From Bradyrhizobium sacchari (GTDB taxonomy: Bacteria; Pseudomonadota; Alphaproteobacteria; Rhizobiales; Xanthobacteraceae), in the NCBI RefSeq assembly GCF_002068095.1, contig NZ_LWIG01000026.1, forward strand, positions 308,849 to 372,848: a stretch of 64,000 nt of DNA. Reading direction: 5' to 3'. A program made the translations under genes and the position numbers. Positions 50,350 to 59,315 of the stretch are shown piece after piece (the stretch's first letter is position 1; each line of letters opens with the position of its first letter). The notes beneath the pieces were generated by a model. That model was not told where the DNA came from. It saw nothing but the letters and a program-made list of their open reading frames with translations, and searched no databases.

Positions 50350-51669
50350 TCAGCGATAGATTCGCTTCAGCTGGCGCTCGGCTTCCGCCATCGCGCCCTT
50401 CGCATCCTTGGCGCCGGTGCAGTAGTTGGCGAACATGTCGACGACGATGAAGTCGGCGATCGCGGTCGCCGCCTTCTCACCGACCGTGCCGATGCCGGAC
50501 GCCGGCAGCGTACGCTTGGAGGCCTGCGAGAACACGTAGTTCTTGGGATCGGCGGTCCAGATCGGCGCCGATTCGTAGGCGTTCAGGGTCTGCGTCAGAT
50601 AGCCCTGGGCGCCGTCCAGCCACTTCTCGTAGTTCTCCTTCTCCAGCATGAAGGCGACGAAGGCCTTTGCCGCGTTCGGATATTTGGTGAAGTTGAAGGC
50701 GAGGATCGGCAGCGCAAGCTGCAGCTCGGTCGGCTTGCCGACCGGGCCGACCGGCCAGAGCGCATGATAGGTGTCCTCGGCGAGCTCCTTCTTGGTCGCA
50801 TCGGTCTTGGCGGCGACGTAGATCGAGATGCCGTTCGCCGTGCAATAGAGCTCGCCGGCGAGGTACGCCTTGTTGTTGGAGGAGTCGTTCCAGGACGGGG
50901 TGCCCGGAATGAAGCTCTCGTACAGCGCCTTGCAATATTCCAGCGCCTTCGCCGTCTCCGGCGAATTGAGGATGATCTTGTCGTTCTGGTCGACCGTGTA
51001 GGCGCCGTGGCCCCACAGCACCCAGTGCAGCCAGGAATTGCCGTCGCCCGAGGCGTGGCCGAGCGCGAAGCCGGCCGGCGTGTTGTTCGCCTTGAGGGCC
51101 TTGCACATTTCGAGGAAGCCCGGGAAGTCCTTCGGGAATTCCTTGAAGCCGGCCTTGTCGAGCGCCGACTTGCGGTAGGTCATGTAGCCGCCGTTGGTCG
51201 CAACGGGAATGCCGAGCCAGTCGTCGCCGAGCTTGCAGGTCTTGGCGGCCGCGTCGGTCCAGCCGCCGTATTTCTTGCCGAGATAGTCGGCGACGTCGTT
51301 CATCTTCAGCACTTTGGTGGGGAAGAGCTGCGGCAGCGTGTGCAGACCCCAGGCGAGATCGAGACCGGAGCCGGTGTTGGCCGCAACCGAGGCCTTCGGC
51401 TGCACGTCCTCGAAGGACTCGCTGAACACGTTCATCTCGGTGCCGGTCGCGGCCTTGAACGCCGCCACCATCGCGTTGAACGCATCGTCTTCCGCCGGCA
51501 CGAAGCGCTTCCACCGCATCACGGTCAGCTTGGCGCCCGGCTCGGCCTTCCACGGCGCGCTCTGCGCCCAGGCCCTGGCGAAGTCGAACAGAGCCGGCCC
51601 CGTCAGCATGCCGGTCGCAGCCAGAGCCGTTCCGCCTTGAAGCAGAGCCCGGCGGGTAAAGTCTTGCAT
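50350..51669 (-). CDS. Sugar ABC transporter substrate-binding protein
   Basis: A 439-residue periplasmic extracellular solute-binding family 1 protein. The N-terminus MQDFTRRALLQGGTALAATG has a twin-arginine signal (FTRRALLQ) and a cleavage region near ARAWAQS, so export may be by the Tat path. TVMRWKRFVPAEDDAFNAMV opens the mature fold. Substrates are unknown: mono-, di- or oligosaccharides or sugar acids. The ATPase gene lies 52 bp upstream and a hairpin lies after the stop. Confidence 0.92.
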   Translation of the reverse strand: MQDFTRRALLQGGTALAATGMLTGPALFDFARAWAQSAPWKAEPGAKLTVMRWKRFVPAEDDAFNAMVAAFKAATGTEMNVFSESFEDVQPKASVAANTGSGLDLAWGLHTLPQLFPTKVLKMNDVADYLGKKYGGWTDAAAKTCKLGDDWLGIPVATNGGYMTYRKSALDKAGFKEFPKDFPGFLEMCKALKANNTPAGFALGHASGDGNSWLHWVLWGHGAYTVDQNDKIILNSPETAKALEYCKALYESFIPGTPSWNDSSNNKAYLAGELYCTANGISIYVAAKTDATKKELAEDTYHALWPVGPVGKPTELQLALPILAFNFTKYPNAAKAFVAFMLEKENYEKWLDGAQGYLTQTLNAYESAPIWTADPKNYVFSQASKRTLPASGIGTVGEKAATAIADFIVVDMFANYCTGAKDAKGAMAEAERQLKRIYR

Positions 51670-51721
51670 GTCGTCCTCCCTGTGATGCTTTTTGTTGTCT
51701 TATGCTTTGTCGTCTTATGCG

Positions 51722-52789
51722 CTAGGCGTTCATGCGCTTGCCCGTCGCATCGTCGAACAGATGCACCAGCGACGGATCGGGCTTCAGCCGGACCTTGTCG
51801 CCCGGGTTGAACTGGTGGCGCTCGCGGAAGACCGCAACAACCTGCTCGCCGCCGACCTTGGCGAACACCTGCGTCTCCGAGCCGGTCGGCTCGACCACGA
51901 TGATCTCCGCCTCGGCGCCGTCATCGGCGATGGTGAAATGCTCGGGCCGCACGCCGTAAACCGCAGGCCGGCCGTCGGAGCCCGCCGGCGCGCTCTTGAG
52001 CGGCAGCTTGACGCCGTTCGGTCCCTCGAAGGTCGCAACGCCGTTGAGGCGCACATGGCCCTTGAGGAAGTTCATCGCGGGCGAGCCGATGAAGCCGGCG
52101 ACGAACTGGTTGTCGGGCTTGTCGTAGAGCTCGAGCGGCGTGCCCATCTGCTCGACGATGCCGTCATGCATGACGACGATCTTGTCGGCCATTGTCATGG
52201 CCTCGATCTGGTCGTGGGTGACGTAGACGGTGGTGGTCTTCAGCCGCTGGTGCAGCTCCTTGATCTCGGTGCGCATGGCGACGCGCAGCTTGGCGTCGAG
52301 GTTCGACAAGGGCTCGTCGAACAGGAACACCTGCGGATCGCGCACGATGGCGCGGCCCATGGCGACGCGCTGGCGCTGACCGCCGGAGAGCTGGCGCGGA
52401 TAGCGATCGAGCAGCGGCGACAGTGCGAGGATCTCGGCGGCGCGCTTGACGCGCTTGTTGATCTCGTCGGAGCTCGCGTTCCGCAGCTTCAGCGAGAAGC
52501 CCATGTTGTCGGCGACCGTCATGTGCGGATAGAGCGCGTAGTTCTGGAACACCATCGCAATGTCCCGCTCCTTGGGCTGGACATTGTTGACGACGCGGTC
52601 GCCGATCGAGATCGTGCCGGAGGTGATGTTCTCGAGACCGGCGAGCATGCGCAGAAGCGTCGACTTGCCGCAGCCGGAGGGGCCAACCAGGACGACGAAC
52701 TGGCCGTCCTCGATCGGAATCGTGACGCCGTGCAGGACTTCAAAATTGCCGAACGATTTCCGCACGTCGCGGATTTGCACAGACGACAT
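51722..52789 (-). CDS. Sugar ABC transporter ATP-binding protein (UgpC/MalK type)
   Basis: A 355-residue ATPase. Walker A GPSGCGKSTLLRML, the signature LSGGQRQRVAMGRAIVRDPQ and Walker B VFLFDEPLSNLDAKLR are complete, followed by a TOBE regulatory domain (GVRPEHFTIADDGAEAEIIV). It powers the two permeases encoded downstream. It heads the minus-strand transcript; a LacI-type operator lies 148 bp upstream of its ATG. Confidence 0.94.
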   Translation of the reverse strand: MSSVQIRDVRKSFGNFEVLHGVTIPIEDGQFVVLVGPSGCGKSTLLRMLAGLENITSGTISIGDRVVNNVQPKERDIAMVFQNYALYPHMTVADNMGFSLKLRNASSDEINKRVKRAAEILALSPLLDRYPRQLSGGQRQRVAMGRAIVRDPQVFLFDEPLSNLDAKLRVAMRTEIKELHQRLKTTTVYVTHDQIEAMTMADKIVVMHDGIVEQMGTPLELYDKPDNQFVAGFIGSPAMNFLKGHVRLNGVATFEGPNGVKLPLKSAPAGSDGRPAVYGVRPEHFTIADDGAEAEIIVVEPTGSETQVFAKVGGEQVVAVFRERHQFNPGDKVRLKPDPSLVHLFDDATGKRMNA

Positions 52790-52936
52790 CTAGCTCCCTC
52801 CTCCGACTCGGGCAGCGCAACCCTCGCGCCGCCACCGTCTTGTTTTTCTGAACTTCGCCGAACGAAGTCCACCCTAACAGGCGACATTGTCGGCAGTTTG
52901 CGCGGCTTTGGCAATTTGTCTTTGGTTAGTCGTTGC

Positions 52937-52950
52937 TGGTAGCGCTGTCA
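52937..52950. promoter_or_regulatory. LacI-type operator 1 (divergent ABC/lacI region)
   Basis: TGGTAGCGCTGTCA has the central CG and dyad (TGGTAGC against TGACAGC half-sites) of LacI/GalR operators. It lies 43 bp before the lacI ATG in the divergent region. Operator 2 at 54065-54078 matches in the first 8 bases. Confidence 0.6.
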
Positions 52951-52992
52951 ACGATCCTTTGTTTGCGACAATGGCTATGCTATGAGCAGCAA

Positions 52993-54093
52993 ATGGGTCG
53001 AAAACGCACCAAGTCAGGCAAGATCCGGCTGGCGGAAGTCGCCGAGCTTGCCGGCGTGAGCCCGATTACTGCGTCCCGTTTCTTCCGCAATCCGGAGGCG
53101 CTGTCGGTGGCCAAGCGGACGCGGGTCGAAAGCGCGGCCAAGGAGCTCGGCTATGTGCCGAACCTTGCGGCACGCGCCCTCGCCTCGCAGCGCACCGAGG
53201 TGATCGGTGTCTTGATTCCGTCGCTCACCAACAACGTGTTCTCCGACGTGCTGCGCGGCATCTATGACGCCTCCGAAGGCAGCCGTTACTCGATCCAATT
53301 GTCCAACACACGTTACAGTATCCTTCAGGAGGAGAAGCTGCTGCGCCTGTTCCTGGCGCAGAAGCCGGCCGGGCTGATCGTCACCGGCATCGACCAGACC
53401 GCGGAATCGCGCGCGATGCTGGAGGCGGCCGACTGCCCGATCGTGCAGATCATGGAGATCGGCCCCAATCCGGTCGACATGATGATCGGCTTTTCCCACT
53501 ATGATGCAGCGCGCGCGGCAGTCGCACATCTGTTCGCGCAAGGCCGCCGCAAGATCGGCTTCGTCGGCGCGCGCATGGATCCGAGGGTGCAGCGGCGGCT
53601 GGACGGATATGTCTCGGCCATGAAGGACGCCGGCCTGTTCGAGCAGCGCCTCGTCGTGACGACGGCGACGCCGACCTCGGTGACGCTCGGCGGCGCCCTG
53701 TTCACCGATCTGCTGGCGCGCGAGCCCGACCTCGACGCGGTGTTCTGCGCCAATGACGACCTCGCGCTCGGCGTGCTGTTCGAGTGTCGCCGCCGCGAGA
53801 TCGGCGTGCCCGAGCAGATCGCGATCGTCGGCTTCAACGATCTCGAATTCATGGCCTCCGCCGTCCCCACCCTCACCAGCGTCCGCACCAACCGCTATGA
53901 GATGGGCAAGACGGCCGCCGCCATGCTGATCGAGGCGATCGAGGGACGGCGCCCGGAGCTGCCGGTGCTCGATCTCGGCTTCAAGGTGATCGAACGGCAA
54001 AGCTCGTCGTCGCGGCCGTCGGATAACAGGCCAGCCGTGTCGGGCGGGGGCACGGCGAACAAAATGGTAGCGTTACCAAGTAGCCATGACTAG
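52993..54093 (+). CDS. LacI/GntR-type (LacI family) transcriptional regulator
   Basis: A 366-residue repressor. The N-terminal helix-turn-helix and hinge are RLAEVAELAGVSPITASRFF and ALSVAKRTRVESAAKELGYV, then a periplasmic-binding-like sensor (VIGVLIPSLTNNVFSDVLRG, FCANDDLALGVLFECRR). This type binds sugar acids or phosphorylated sugar intermediates. ATG 52993 (MGRKRTKSGKIRLAEV) is preferred to an upstream TTG. Divergent from the ABC operon; the next gene is the IlvD-type dehydratase. Its 3' end contains operator 2. Confidence 0.93.
   Translation: MGRKRTKSGKIRLAEVAELAGVSPITASRFFRNPEALSVAKRTRVESAAKELGYVPNLAARALASQRTEVIGVLIPSLTNNVFSDVLRGIYDASEGSRYSIQLSNTRYSILQEEKLLRLFLAQKPAGLIVTGIDQTAESRAMLEAADCPIVQIMEIGPNPVDMMIGFSHYDAARAAVAHLFAQGRRKIGFVGARMDPRVQRRLDGYVSAMKDAGLFEQRLVVTTATPTSVTLGGALFTDLLAREPDLDAVFCANDDLALGVLFECRRREIGVPEQIAIVGFNDLEFMASAVPTLTSVRTNRYEMGKTAAAMLIEAIEGRRPELPVLDLGFKVIERQSSSSRPSDNRPAVSGGGTANKMVALPSSHD
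54065..54078. promoter_or_regulatory. LacI-type operator 2 (upstream of the IlvD/Edd gene)
   Basis: TGGTAGCGTTACCA is a dyad with central CG and outer arms TGGTA/TACCA; the full symmetric form would be TGGTAACGTTACCA. It lies inside the last codons of lacI and 151 bp before the dehydratase ATG. It resembles operator 1. Confidence 0.65.
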
Positions 54094-54228
54094 TATCGCG
54101 CTCGTGAGGAAACGACCCGCCAGCGGGCAGGCAGACCATTGCTCACGCCGTTGGGCATCGCACAAGCCGACAGCCCAGTATCCACGCCGGTGACCAACGC
54201 CAGTGCGTTTGCATTGCAGGAGAAACCA

Positions 54229-56058
54229 ATGACAAAAAAGCCAACCAATGGGCATGCACCCGCCGGCAACGGCACCCGCCGCCATCTCCGCTCGCAGGAA
54301 TGGTTCAACAACCCGCATAATCCGGGCATGACCGCGCTCTATATGGAGCGCTATCTGAACTACGGACTCACCCGCGCCGAGCTGCAGTCCGGCAAGCCGA
54401 TCATCGGCATCGCCCAGACCGGCAACGACCTCTCCCCCTGCAACCGCCACCATATCGAGCTCGCCCACCGCGTCCGCGAAGGCATTCGCGAGGCCGGCGG
54501 CATCGCGATGGAATTCCCGACCCACCCCATCCAGGAGACCGGCAAGCGCCCGACCGCCGCGCTCGACCGCAACCTCGCTTATCTCGGCCTGGTCGAGATC
54601 CTCTACGGCTATCCGCTCGACGGCGTGGTGCTGACCACCGGCTGCGACAAGACGACGCCCGCCTGCATGATGGCGGCGGCGACCGTGAACCTGCCGGCGA
54701 TCGTGCTGTCGGGCGGCCCGATGCTGAACGGCTGGCACGACGGCGAGCGCACCGGCTCCGGCACCATCGTCTGGAAGTCGCGCGAGAGGCTGGCCGCCGG
54801 CGAGATCGACTACGAAGAGTTCATGGAGATCGTGGCCTCCTCGGCGCCCTCGGTCGGCCATTGCAACACCATGGGCACCGCCTCGACCATGAATGGCCTT
54901 GCCGAAGCGCTCGGCTTCTCGCTGCCGGGCTGCGCGGCGATCCCCGCCCCCTATCGCGAGCGCGGCCAGATCGCCTACGAGACCGGCAAGCGCATCGTCG
55001 AGATGGTCTGGGAAGATCTGAAGCCCTCGGATATCCTGACCCGCAAGGCGTTCGAGAACTGCATCGTGATCAACTCGGCGATCGGCGGCTCGACCAATGC
55101 GCCCATCCACATCAATGCGCTGGCCCGCCACATCGGCGTCGAGCTGTCGATCGACGACTGGCAGAAGGTCGGCCACGACGTGCCGCTGCTGGTCAACATG
55201 CAGCCGGCCGGCTTCTATCTCGGCGAGGAATTCCACCGCGCCGGCGGCGTGCCGGCCGTGGTGCGCGAATTGATGAAGCACAAGCGCATCCATGAGGATG
55301 CGATCACGGTCAACGGCCGCGGCATCGGCGAGAACTGCAAGGACGCGCCCAAGCCCGACAACGACGTGATCCGGGCCTATGACAAGCCGCTGGTGAAGGA
55401 TGCCGGCTTCCTGGTGCTGAAAGGCAACCTGTTCGATTCCGCGATCATGAAGACCAGCGTGATCTCCAAGGAATTCCGCGATCGCTATCTCAGCAACCCC
55501 AAGGATCTGAACGCCTTCGAGGGCCGCGCCATCGTGTTCGAGGGGCCGGAGGACTACCACGAGCGGATCGACGATCCCGCGCTCGACATCGACGAGCGCT
55601 GCGTGCTGTTCATCCGCGGCACCGGGCCGATCGGCTACCCCGGCGGCGCCGAGGTCGTGAACATGCAGCCGCCGGCGGCGCTGATCAAACGCGGCATCCT
55701 GTCCCTGCCCTGCATCGGCGACGGCCGCCAGTCCGGCACCTCGGGCTCGCCCTCGATCCTGAACGCCTCGCCGGAAGCCGCCGCCAATGGCGGCCTCGCG
55801 ATCCTCAAGACCGGCGACAAGGTCCGCATCGACCTCAACAAGGGCAGCGCCAACATCCTGATCTCGGACGAGGAGCTGAAGAAGCGCCACGCCGAGCTCA
55901 AGGCCAGCGGCGGCTTCAAGCATCCGCCGAACCAGACGCCGTGGCAGGAGATCTACCGCAACACCGTCGGCCAGCAATCGACCGGCGCCTGCATGGAGCT
56001 CGCCACGCGCTACCAGAACGTCGCCGGCACCTTTGGTGTGGCGCGGGATAATCACTAG
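54229..56058 (+). CDS. IlvD/Edd family sugar-acid dehydratase
   Basis: A 609-residue iron-sulfur dehydratase. Cluster and metal-binding cysteines are in [40 protein letters not shown] and [17 protein letters not shown]; late motifs include [20 protein letters not shown]. The sequence resembles the L-arabonate/D-xylonate dehydratase branch more than dihydroxy-acid dehydratase, and kdgK and eda in the same locus support a 2-keto-3-deoxy sugar acid as product. The acid itself (gluconate, galactonate, arabonate or fuconate) is unknown. GCAGGAG lies before the ATG; upstream in-frame codons are unlikely. Confidence 0.93.
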   Translation: MTKKPTNGHAPAGNGTRRHLRSQEWFNNPHNPGMTALYMERYLNYGLTRAELQSGKPIIGIAQTGNDLSPCNRHHIELAHRVREGIREAGGIAMEFPTHPIQETGKRPTAALDRNLAYLGLVEILYGYPLDGVVLTTGCDKTTPACMMAAATVNLPAIVLSGGPMLNGWHDGERTGSGTIVWKSRERLAAGEIDYEEFMEIVASSAPSVGHCNTMGTASTMNGLAEALGFSLPGCAAIPAPYRERGQIAYETGKRIVEMVWEDLKPSDILTRKAFENCIVINSAIGGSTNAPIHINALARHIGVELSIDDWQKVGHDVPLLVNMQPAGFYLGEEFHRAGGVPAVVRELMKHKRIHEDAITVNGRGIGENCKDAPKPDNDVIRAYDKPLVKDAGFLVLKGNLFDSAIMKTSVISKEFRDRYLSNPKDLNAFEGRAIVFEGPEDYHERIDDPALDIDERCVLFIRGTGPIGYPGGAEVVNMQPPAALIKRGILSLPCIGDGRQSGTSGSPSILNASPEAAANGGLAILKTGDKVRIDLNKGSANILISDEELKKRHAELKASGGFKHPPNQTPWQEIYRNTVGQQSTGACMELATRYQNVAGTFGVARDNH

Positions 56059-56067
56059 CGGCCGCAC

Positions 56068-56152
56068 CGTCATCGCGAGCGAAGCGAACAATCCAGTCTG
56101 CCTCCGCGGAGAGACCCTGGATTGCCTCGTCGCAAGGCTCCTCGCAATGACG
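56068..56152. repeat. Long inverted repeat, family A copy 4
   Basis: CGTCATCGCGAGCGAAGCG at the left pairs imperfectly with GGCTCCTCGCAATGACG at the right, with CAATCCAG against CTGGATTG in the middle. It separates the dehydratase gene from the first SDR gene. Confidence 0.88.
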
Positions 56153-56189
56153 TGGGCTTGGCATTCGAATGAACACGAGGGAGAAGAAA

Positions 56190-56921
56190 ATGGCAGACCG
56201 CCTCAAGGGCAAGCGCGCCGTCGTCACGGCTGCGGCAGCAGGCATTGGGCGCGCTTGCGCCATCGCATTCGCGCGTGAAGGCGCAACCGTCATTGCCACC
56301 GACATCAACGAGGCCGGCATCGCCGGCCTGATCAAGGAAGGCATCGCCGAGGTCGCAAAGCTCGACGTCCGCAATACCGCCGACGTCAATGCCTTTGCCA
56401 AGCGCATTGGCAAGATCGACATCCTGCTCAACGCGGCCGGCTTCGTGCACCACGGCACCATCCTGGAATGCTCCGAAGAGGATTTTGATTTCTCGTTCGA
56501 CCTCAATGTCAAGTCGATGCACCGGACCATCAAGGCCTTCCTGCCCGACATGATCGCGGGCGGCGGCGGCAGCATCGTGAACATCTCGTCCTGCGCGGCC
56601 CTGAGGCCGCCGGCGAACCGCTACGTCTACAGCTCGTCGAAGGCAGCGGTGTCGCTGCTGTCGCGCGCGGTCGCGCTCGACTTCATCACCAAGGGCATCC
56701 GCTGCAACTCGATCTGCCCCGGCACCGTCGAGACGCCTTCGATGCTCGACCGCGCCGCGGCGCAGGGACCGCAGGGCAAGGAGATGTTCATCTCCCGCCA
56801 GAAGATGGGCCGGCTCGGCACCGCCGAGGAGATCGCATCCATGGCGGTCTATCTCGGCAGCGACGAGAGCGCCTTCACCACCGGCGTCGACCTCGTCGTC
56901 GACGGCGGCTACATGCTCTGA
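56190..56921 (+). CDS. Short-chain dehydrogenase (DHRS6/2-keto-3-deoxy-L-fuconate dehydrogenase-like)
   Basis: A 243-residue SDR. The cofactor loop is VVTAAAAGIGRACAIAFARE with TAAA in place of the usual TGGS, as in the DHRS6/type-2 3-hydroxybutyrate dehydrogenase group that includes 2-keto-3-deoxy-L-fuconate dehydrogenase. The active site reads RYVYSSSKAAVSLLSRAVAL with Tyr and Lys. ATG 56190 (MADRLKGKR) is preceded by GAGGGAGAAG. Oxidation of a sugar acid or keto-deoxy acid in this locus is the best guess; 3-hydroxybutyrate is an alternative. Confidence 0.88.
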   Translation: MADRLKGKRAVVTAAAAGIGRACAIAFAREGATVIATDINEAGIAGLIKEGIAEVAKLDVRNTADVNAFAKRIGKIDILLNAAGFVHHGTILECSEEDFDFSFDLNVKSMHRTIKAFLPDMIAGGGGSIVNISSCAALRPPANRYVYSSSKAAVSLLSRAVALDFITKGIRCNSICPGTVETPSMLDRAAAQGPQGKEMFISRQKMGRLGTAEEIASMAVYLGSDESAFTTGVDLVVDGGYML

Positions 56922-56938
56922 CGCCAGAGGGCCCCGGC

Positions 56939-57685
56939 ATGAACAAGATCGACCTTGACGGCCGCGTCGCTGTCGTCACCGGCGGCGCGCAGGGCTTTGG
57001 CCGCGCCATCACCGAACGATTCGTCGCCTCCGGCGCCAAGGTCGCGATCTGGGATTTTGACGCCGCGCTGGCCGAGAAATCCGCAAAAGAGATCGGCGGC
57101 GAGACGAAAGTCTTCAAGGTCGACGTCACCGACACCGCAGCCGTCGAGCAGGCGCGCGATGCGACGCTCAAAGCCTTCGGCAAGATCGACATCCTGGTCA
57201 ACAATGCCGGCATTGCCGGCATCAACAAGCCGGTCTGGGAGACCGACCTCGAGGAATGGCGCAAGGTCCTGCGCATCAACCTCGACGGCCCCTTCATCGT
57301 CTGCAAGGCGATCGTGCCCGAAATGCTCAAGCAGAAATACGGACGCATCGTGAACATCGCCTCGATCGCCGGCAAGGAAGGCAACCCGAACGCTGCGCAT
57401 TATTCGGCGTCCAAGGCCGGCCTGATCGCGCTGACGAAGTCGCTCGGCAAGGAGCTCGCCGCACACGACATTCTCGTCAACGCGGTGACGCCGGCGGCTG
57501 CCAAAACCGCGATCTTCGACCAGATGACGCAGCAGCATATCGACTTCATGCTGTCAAAAATCCCGAAAGCGCGCTTCGTGCTGGTGGAAGAGCTCGCCGC
57601 GATGGTGAGCTGGCTTGCATCCGAAGATTGTGCCTTCTCCACCGGCGCGGTGTTTGATATTTCCGGTGGACGGGCGACCTACTGA
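56939..57685 (+). CDS. Short-chain dehydrogenase (FabG-like sugar dehydrogenase)
   Basis: A 248-residue classical SDR. AVVTGGAQGFGRAITERFVA is the NAD(P) loop, DILVNNAGIAG the NNAG motif, and IASIAGKEGNPNAAHYSASK holds Ser, Tyr and Lys. It follows the first SDR by 17 bp, so they form one operon with the dehydratase. Annotation as 3-oxoacyl-ACP reductase is common but the position suggests oxidation of an aldose to its lactone, the entry step of the pathway. No lactonase gene is seen. Confidence 0.88.
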   Translation: MNKIDLDGRVAVVTGGAQGFGRAITERFVASGAKVAIWDFDAALAEKSAKEIGGETKVFKVDVTDTAAVEQARDATLKAFGKIDILVNNAGIAGINKPVWETDLEEWRKVLRINLDGPFIVCKAIVPEMLKQKYGRIVNIASIAGKEGNPNAAHYSASKAGLIALTKSLGKELAAHDILVNAVTPAAAKTAIFDQMTQQHIDFMLSKIPKARFVLVEELAAMVSWLASEDCAFSTGAVFDISGGRATY

Positions 57686-57711
57686 AGCACTCGCCGCCGG
57701 GGGGCCGGATC

Positions 57712-57918
57712 ATGCAATTCGGTCGTCGGGATTTCGTGAAGGTTGCAGCGGGCGGCCCTATGCCGAGCATGTCCGCAGCGAGGTGCTGGCGCGCTGCGCG
57801 GGTGACCGACATGAGGATTGCGGGCAACACCAGACGCGGGAATTCCGACATGGATGGCGATCTCGACAATCTCAACTGGACCATGGCGCGCCAGGTCGGC
57901 GAATTGCGGGTGGCTTGA
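57712..57918 (+). CDS. Doubtful 68-residue ORF with Tat-signal-like start
   Basis: An ATG at 57712 opens MQFGRRDFVKVAAGGPMPSM, which looks like the beginning of a twin-arginine signal (RRDFVK), then a basic Cys-containing segment ending GELRVA. Nothing downstream resembles an exported protein, and the frame stops 3 bp before the GFA gene. It could be a decayed remnant of a solute-binding protein gene or a chance frame in the 236-bp gap. Confidence 0.2.
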   Translation: MQFGRRDFVKVAAGGPMPSMSAARCWRAARVTDMRIAGNTRRGNSDMDGDLDNLNWTMARQVGELRVA

Positions 57919-57921
57919 ACC

Positions 57922-58314
57922 ATGATCCGGGAAGGAGGATGCCTGTGCGGCGCGGTGCGGTTCAAGGCCGAGGGCGAGCCGCTCAATGTTCGCGTCTGCC
58001 ATTGCCGCACCTGCCAGAAGGCGATGGGATCGCCCTACTTCGCGCGCGCGCAGTTCGACCAGCGCGCGCTCACCGTCGAGGGCGAGACCGGGCGTTACGC
58101 GTCATCGGAGAACATCGACCGCGTGTTCTGCAAGCAGTGCGGCACACGGCTGTTCGCCTGGCGCCGCAACGGCACGCTGGCCGGCGTGGCGCTCGCGACC
58201 TTCGATGATCGCAACGCCTTCGCGCCGACCGAGCACATCTGGGTCAGCGAGAAGCTCGCCTGGGTGAAGATCGATGACGATCTGGTGCAATATCAGGGGA
58301 CGATCCCGGCCTGA
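57922..58314 (+). CDS. GFA/CENP-V family zinc-binding protein
   Basis: A 130-residue protein. GGCLCGAVRFKAEGEPLNV, VCHCRTCQKAMGSPYFARAQ and DRVFCKQCGTRLFAWRR place seven cysteines in the double-zinc pattern of the GFA domain. The founding member was linked to the glutathione-formaldehyde adduct, but most members have no proven activity. The 3' end overlaps the convergent EamA gene by 22 bp. Confidence 0.9.
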   Translation: MIREGGCLCGAVRFKAEGEPLNVRVCHCRTCQKAMGSPYFARAQFDQRALTVEGETGRYASSENIDRVFCKQCGTRLFAWRRNGTLAGVALATFDDRNAFAPTEHIWVSEKLAWVKIDDDLVQYQGTIPA

Positions 58315-59258
58315 CCTCGGGCCTGACCTGATGCAGGCGCACTTGCCGGCTCAGTGCGTCCGCTCGTCATCGCGATCCAGATCCCGGCAAATACCGCGAC
58401 GATGCCGGCCGCCAGATTCCAGCGCAGCGGCTCGTTCAAAAGCCAGGCGCCAACCAGCGACGCGGTGATCGGATTAACGGTCACCGAGATCGCGACCCGC
58501 GTGGGCGTCGTACGCTCCAGTGCGAAGGCCCAGAGATAGAAAGTCAGCGCCGCGCCGAAGGCACCGAGATAGAGGGCCGCCAGCCATTGCGGGGTGCCGA
58601 AGCCTGCGACCGGTGAAAAGCTGCCGTGGACATAGGAGAGCAGGATCAGGCAGACCGCCCCCGCCGCCATGCTCATCGTGGTGAAGGCGATCGGGCCGGA
58701 GCGCCGGATCAGTGGCCTCGACCAGATGCCGTAGAGCGCCATGCACAGCGCAGCCGCCATCATCAGGAGATCGCCGCGCCAGGCGCCTGACGGTGCCGTG
58801 GTGAGGTCGGAGAGCAGCGCGAGCGCAACGCCGCACGTCGCAATCACGACACCGATCGACTTGCGCCAGGTCAGGGCTTCGGCGCCGAGCGCGGCACCGA
58901 TCACGAGCGACAACAAAGGAAGCGTTGACAGGGCAAGCGCACCGCGCGCGGCCGTCGTGAAGATCAGCGACGCGTTGAACAGGATCGGGAACAACGCGAA
59001 GAACAGAATGCCGAGTGCGGCGGCGGTGGCCCAGTCGCCTCGCTCCGGCCAGCGATCGCCGCGCAGCAGCGTCAGCGGCAGCAGTAAGACGAAGCCGATG
59101 CCGAACCGGAACGAGCCAATCGCCAGCGGATCGATGCTGCCGACGAGATAGCGCGTGGCGCCGATCGAAGTCCCACCCAGCGCGCTCGACAGCATAGCAG
59201 CCAGAACGCCAAGAATCTCGCCCACGCTTTCCCCCGTTGATGCCTTTGCAAGCAGCAT
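58293..59258 (-). CDS. EamA/DMT family transporter
   Basis: A 321-residue membrane protein with two EamA repeats of five helices each (first repeat from EILGVLAAMLSSALGGTSIG, second from LMMAAALCMALYGIWSRPLI). ATPTRVAISVTVNPITASLVG-like ends are typical: the motif VTVNPITASLVGAWLLNEPL closes the second repeat. It probably exports a metabolite. ATG 59258 is chosen because upstream codons overlap the LysR gene. It is divergent from that LysR, which may regulate it. Confidence 0.88.
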   Translation of the reverse strand: MLLAKASTGESVGEILGVLAAMLSSALGGTSIGATRYLVGSIDPLAIGSFRFGIGFVLLLPLTLLRGDRWPERGDWATAAALGILFFALFPILFNASLIFTTAARGALALSTLPLLSLVIGAALGAEALTWRKSIGVVIATCGVALALLSDLTTAPSGAWRGDLLMMAAALCMALYGIWSRPLIRRSGPIAFTTMSMAAGAVCLILLSYVHGSFSPVAGFGTPQWLAALYLGAFGAALTFYLWAFALERTTPTRVAISVTVNPITASLVGAWLLNEPLRWNLAAGIVAVFAGIWIAMTSGRTEPASAPASGQARGQAGIVP

Positions 59259-59315
59259 AGGAGGCGCGCCGAAACAGGGAATGGAATTTCCGTCATGCCA
59301 GGATAAGCTTTCGTC

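Noticed and set aside
54073..56091. A 672-codon open frame on the minus strand opposite the IlvD/Edd gene
   Set aside because: The plus-strand IlvD frame has all family motifs; the minus frame is a GC-driven mirror with His/Asp/Val-rich low-complexity composition and no recognisable domain.
7661..56152. Dispersed repeats considered as a CRISPR array
   Set aside because: Copies are kilobases apart, single and palindromic; there are no regular spacers and no cas genes.
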